This document shows positions 59,600 through 64,000 of a stretch of 64,000 nucleotides of DNA, one piece after another. Location: positions 173,534,445 through 173,598,444 of the forward strand of contig OY998176.1 in the NCBI GenBank assembly GCA_963921935.1. The letters are read 5' to 3'. Made by a program: the position numbers and the translations under genes. The DNA comes from Galeruca laticollis. Its lineage: Eukaryota > Arthropoda > Insecta > Coleoptera > Chrysomelidae. The notes under the pieces are model-generated. The model saw only the letters and a list, made by a program, of their open reading frames with translations. It did no database searches and was not told the DNA's origin. Every line of letters starts with the position of its first letter. Positions within the stretch are counted from its first letter, which is position 1.

Positions 59600-60158
59600 G
59601 TGTTATTTTTATCTCATGAAGATGGAAGAAATCGACTTCATCGGCGCCAAGAACGATTGGTGTGGAATCCGAAGTGAAAAATTATCGTCTTCGGTGATGA
59701 ATCCCGGTTCTGCCTAGACATGAATGATGATCGAGCAAAGGTGAGAAGGATGCGAATGACGTAATCCTCAATTTTTCATTTAGCGGCATGTTGGAGTTAT
59801 GATATAGGGTGCCAATTCTTACGGATCAAGGTTACTTTGGTCTTCATCAGAGGCAGTAATAATGTACGTCGGTACAGTCCATACCTAAAGACTCTTCGAA
59901 ATTCAATTTTTCAGCAAAATAACGCTCTTCCAAATATATCCAGACAAACCTTGGACTACTGCCACCGGGCTCGAACTCATGTCATAACTTGGACCACAAT
60001 ATCCCTGAATTTGTGCCCATTTAGATAGGTGTGGGACGTAATCGGTAGAAGGTTAAATAATTTACAGATTTCCACTCAAACTCTAAGGACTCTTCGACAT
60101 AAGGTTTCTCAAACGAGATATGTACAAGAAGGGTTGCGAGATGTAAACGAAAAGTAAA
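59600..60158 (+). pseudogene. Tc1-type transposase remnant
   Basis: RQERLVWNPK then IIVFGDESRFCLDMNDDRAK is the first catalytic Asp region of Tc1-like DDE transposases. LVFIRGSNNVRRY.PYLKTL and NSIFQQNNALPNISRQTLDY follow, with the second Asp changed to Asn (FQQDNARPH in the family). VWDVIGRRLNNLQISTQTLR and LRHKVSQTRYVQEGLRD complete the C-terminus, but the SPDLSPIEH segment with the Glu is corrupted. Frames change near 59690, 59765 and 60025. Confidence 0.8.
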
Positions 60159-60229
60159 AAAATCAGTTATTTTTGTAGAGAAATAATACACATACAAGTT
60201 TTTAATAAACATACAATTATTCTTCTTGC

Positions 60230-61790
60230 ATTTTACTAGCGAGAAACACGAGCGTGTTTTGAATGAACCAATTTTTTTTTATCTGGAATGAGCTTTGTAA
60301 CACACAAAACAATATCATTTTCCATTTTGAAATGATTTATGGTTTTTGTTTTTAAATTCACATTTATGAAGAACCCTTGTTCACAGTTGTAAAATGTAGA
60401 AAATGGCATGCTCCTGTGGACAGTTCTGGATATACCTTTTTAATACCTATCCAAAATTTGCTGATATAAGAATTGTTAAGAGTAAGTTTTGCCGAATGAT
60501 GATTTAGAATATCTATGAGTTGATCATGGAGACGGCCACTTAGCTCAGCTTTTGTTACAGCTTGCTACCCAAAAAACAACCACTCATTTCATTAACTGGA
60601 TTGTGATCTGTCCTTGTTAAATCAAAGCTTCGAGCTGAGATGATACTACTGAGGAGAGAGATGAAGTGTTAAGTGATATGGCGCCAACACTCGATACAAA
60701 CTGTATAAACTCACACACAAGTGTAAAATTTTCAAAATATGGTTTCTCAACTGTTGTCTTCCAAAACACAGGTTTTCTACAAATGCATTCGCCCTGTCTT
60801 GAGCACACAGAAAATTTTGTCCGATCAAAATATGAAGGTGAGAGAAGATGTCAGCTATATATACAACCTTCACCAACCACTTTTCACCACTGAAAAAAGT
60901 GGAAAGTTCGGAGTTTCTATCACCCAAAAATGTCAACATTTCTGACTTTAAGTCAAATAACCTGCTCACCACATTACCACGGGATAGCCACCGTACTTCA
61001 GTGTGAAATAGAATGTGTTCATGCAAAGGCCATCCCTCTTCAAACAAATTCTCAAGCAACCAACTCTGTAGCGGCCGACTTACGATGTAGGTCACTATCT
61101 TCATTTTAAACTTGTCGTAATTCATATGGCATTTTTTTAAATTTCAACCTGCAATCAAGCCAATCTTTTTTCCGTACGGGCCTTTGCATTATAAATACAA
61201 ATTCAAACCCAATCCTTTCAATCAATTTCGAAAGATTTGGTTGCTTCAACGAGCCCCTTATGAAAACTATTTTTTGTTATATTATTGGACAGCAGCTTAC
61301 AATGATTAGAATCACCTCAATTATAGCGCATGTAGCAAAAAATCTGAATATAGTTGGCAACATCTATTGACTCATCCAACTGAATAGCAAAAAAGTATTG
61401 TCTTCCATTTGCTTCTTCAGCTGGGTCTAAACATCTCCAGCCATGTAAGATATTTGTCTTGATATAGTATCATTTGATAATGGGACTTTTTCTGTTTTTT
61501 AGCATCTTGAAGATCGATTATATTTGAAACCATATCAATTGCGGTAGGAAGAATTATTTCCTCAGTTATTGTATGAGGTTTCTTTTTTTTAGCAATATTG
61601 AGCGCTACCTCGAATGAAGCTTGAATAGAATGTTCACTAACATTTGCAAGATTTGTAATGTTTAACTGTTTACTTCGAAGGGATTAACTTTTTCTTTGGA
61701 AAAATTCCACCGGTTTGTCTTTCAAAGCAAACTATTTAATTTCAAGGTGGCGTTCCATTTTTGAAGGCTTCATGCTTTCGGCTGACAACA
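60230..61790 (-). pseudogene. ZBED/SCAND3-like hAT transposase remnant
   Basis: The minus strand keeps the order of ZBED5-like hAT proteins: MKPSKMERHLE and ANVSEHSIQASFEVALNIAK (~61770-61590), ITEEIILPTAIDMV, then an open frame 61125-60646 with HTEVRWLSRGNVVSRLFDLK, WLVKVVYIADIFSHL and a long helical stretch. Decayed C-terminal sequence (FWIGIKKVYPELS...) runs to about 60240. The catalytic core between ~61450 and 61140 has many stops. A domesticated gene is unlikely given the damage. Confidence 0.8.
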
Positions 61791-61948
61791 CTTAACTACA
61801 TACAACGAACACATTGAGGTTAGTTTGCTAGTTCAGTAGAACTAGTATGTATGACTGGTCATATTTGCGGTAGTTTGTTTTCGCACAGTCACTAGCGCCA
61901 CTACTTGAAGATGTTCTTTTCGAAAACTTATCCATTCTTATTTTTACT

Positions 61949-63725
61949 TTTCTGCTCAACCTATCCAATATGCGAGAAAATTATTGGTTTACCCCTTAGA
62001 GTAATAATAAACATAGAGAGGGCTATTCATTCTTAAACACGTTTATTTTTGCAGCCAACATTTCTAAACGCCAGTAGTGAAATAATGAATGAATTACAAA
62101 AAGTGGAGAAGGTATTGTAGCTACATGGCCTTAGTAATTTTAACTGTTTTTCTGACAAACTGGGTACCGACGAACCATGATAATCCAAAAACATTAAATT
62201 AACTAACTTATTTTGTCACTAAAAGTTTTGAAAAATACTTCAAAACGAAAGAACTAAATGTTTACTCTCTAGTCGTAATGGCGCTCGTATAAACAAACCG
62301 CGTTTGACATTATTTACTACAATACTACGAAGTATTCGAAATGAACGTCGATCGCAGTCTGACGATATTTGCATCTCTCTTTGCATGGTAATTGAACAAC
62401 ACTACTAAATAGATTACTATTGACACATTAAAGAGGTACTGAAATTTTGAGCAATGTTGCCACTTTTAGTTATAACCATAAAGGTATCTCAGGATACAAC
62501 AAATACTTGTTTAAAATTTATATGAGAATATGCCTTTATTAAATAAAATTCAAGCATTATTAATTAATTTTAAAAATAGCGACTCAAATGCATAAATTAG
62601 TATGACTTTTTTTGTTTGCATAACTTTTTAATACATTTTTAATTAAACTTCTAATTCCATTTTTCCTACAACTAAAGAGACTTTGTAACTATGGCAAAAA
62701 CAGTGGAAGTGTCCGCAACTGAGCTTAGAATGTGACTCAATGTTTGGGGCAAGAAAAGATCAAAACAAACATATCAATTTTATTTGTAAATCTGATGTTC
62801 ACCCCAAAAAAGTTGGAATTTTGTAAAAAAATTTTCCATTAAGAACAACACGAAAAAACGGTTTTTATAAAAAAAATCCTGTGTGTATGTCGTCGTCCTT
62901 GTCGACGGCCACTTTTCGTTGCATGTCTTGTTAGCACGATACACCCTCCGGAGTGCAACAAGTCACCAACTTCATGATTGAATATTGTTCAGGACATCTT
63001 ACAGATCAGCCCTATTGATTTACAGCTCACCAGAGCTATAACAACAGGTGCTATAGTACTTTAAGTACGACATCTTTATCATCATTTTTGAAGAAATTTC
63101 AAATTGTTAGCACGATGTAGCCTCCGAAGTATGTACAAGTGACCAATTTTATGATTGGATATTATTCAGGGCATATCAAAGATAAACTCTATTGATATTC
63201 AACACACTAAAGCGAGTACAACGGATGCTATGGTAATTGAAGTACCAAATTATTGTCATTATTGGAGAATTTTTAGTTTGTTAGCACGATACAGCCTCCA
63301 GAGTGCAACAAGTCACCAATTTTATGATTGAATATTCATGAACCTGATTGATTTTTAGCTCACCAGAGCTAGAACAACGGGTGCTAATGTACCTGAAGTG
63401 TCACATTTTTGGCCCTTTTTGGAGAAATTTCGGGTTGTTAGCACGATACAGCTTCCGGAGTGTACACTTGTGACAAATTTTGTAATTGGTCATTTTTCAA
63501 GGTGTCTCAAGAATCTAAAATATTGATTTTCAGCTGACTAGAGCGAGTACAGCGTGTCCTATAAATCCAGATATACTACATTTTTGGTTATTTTCGGAGA
63601 AATATCGGTTAGTTAGCACGATTCATTCCCCGAAGTATATACAAGTGATAATTGTATGATAGAATATTGTTCAGGGCCTGTTACATAAGCGGAAAAGTTA
63701 GTTTTAATCTTTAAAACCGTTTATT
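61949..63725 (-). repeat. ~170-bp-unit repeat family, copy IV, interrupted
   Basis: The inner end (ACTTTTCTGC... to 'attggtttacccc', 61949-61995) is separated from the rest (62797-63725) by about 800 bp. That insert begins with the dispersed repeat also found at 31607. The main part has the CGTCGTC block near 62890 and five units anchored at 62933, 63109, 63283, 63440 and 63616 (spacings 176, 174, 157, 176), then GCGGAAAAGT and 'ttaaaaccgtttatttc'. Confidence 0.85.
61996..62796. other. Insert within copy IV
   Basis: The first ~150 bp repeat the segment at 31607-31765. The rest is AT-rich with no frame and no clear terminal inverted repeats. It separates two parts of copy IV that are contiguous in copies II and III. 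Confidence 0.6.
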
Positions 63726-64000
63726 TCTGATTATGTTTGCTCGCAATACTACTCACATAGTCCATAGGGTTTTCGACTCAAGAACCCAGAATATCTTATA
63801 CCAGCTGGCAGAAAGTGCGCCCATAGTCAGCTGATACTGCGCTAGGGTGGAGCCTAGACCGGCGCGGCGGTATTATGAGTCATCGTTGCCTGTTTCTTGT
63901 TCGTAATGCATGCAACGCTAGAGCTTGAAGAAGCACGAGGTTCGGAACTGTCTTAAAACGACTGCAAGTTCATCAGTGGGCTTGAAACTTGACAGGTCGT
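63726..64000. other. Window end, GC-richer, unassigned
   Basis: After copy IV the composition rises ('ggtggagcctagaccggcgc' near 63845). No frame or repeat recognised in the 275 bases available. Confidence 0.4.

Noticed and set aside
60646..61125. 159-codon hAT-like frame as a domesticated host gene
   Set aside because: The sequence on both sides continues the same ZBED/hAT protein but is full of stops and frameshifts, so this is a surviving piece of a dead copy.

Overview
The window looks like a repeat-packed stretch of an AT-rich arthropod genome, most likely an insect. The evidence is the mix of element families: I-clade, R1-clade and RTE-clade LINEs, Ty3/Gypsy and Bel-Pao LTR elements, a Penelope-like element, piggyBac, mariner-type, Merlin and hAT transposons. 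Short GT-AG introns, abundant (AT)n microsatellites and the absence of bacterial gene organisation agree with this. I cannot name the species. I see no intact host gene, tRNA or rRNA. Nearly everything recognisable is a mobile element or its remains, often nested.

Layout. 1-4771: an I-clade LINE (endonuclease, reverse transcriptase, RNase H) split by a 1549-bp solo LTR with a 4-bp target duplication. 5191-7985: three back-to-back inverted repeats (about 1.9 kb, 350 bp and 333 bp). 8309-12000: a decayed Gypsy-like element with rearranged Gag. 13135-13541: a Bel-Pao integrase scrap. 14170-23645: the youngest large element, a Gypsy retrotransposon with 1934-bp LTRs, a long Gag, a -1 slippery heptamer and a Pol broken by one stop. 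It sits inside an (AT)n tract. 23715-26912: a minus-strand Penelope-like element with a GIY-YIG domain, a hammerhead-like motif and a pair of covarying stem-loops. 26956-29877: a deleted LTR element whose interior is largely an 8-bp minisatellite. A second deletion derivative of the same family lies at 55033-57976.

29878-46200 holds DNA transposons: a 194-bp MITE, a mariner-superfamily element with about 450-bp terminal inverted repeats (33090-35181), a piggyBac with TTAA duplications and two short introns (36528-39135), a candidate 3.5-kb element (39351-42878), and a mariner/IS630-type gene whose 1.4-kb intron contains another repeat. An unnamed repeat family built on ~170-bp tandem units recurs at 30715, 41062, 43564 and 61949-63725. 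I consider it the best candidate for something undescribed.

46500-64000 is a graveyard: Gag, Merlin, R1 and RTE fragments, the second deleted LTR element, a THAP-like fragment, a Tc1 transposase remnant and a ZBED/hAT remnant. The genes do not form a pathway. They are independent selfish elements at different stages of decay, and their nesting gives relative ages.
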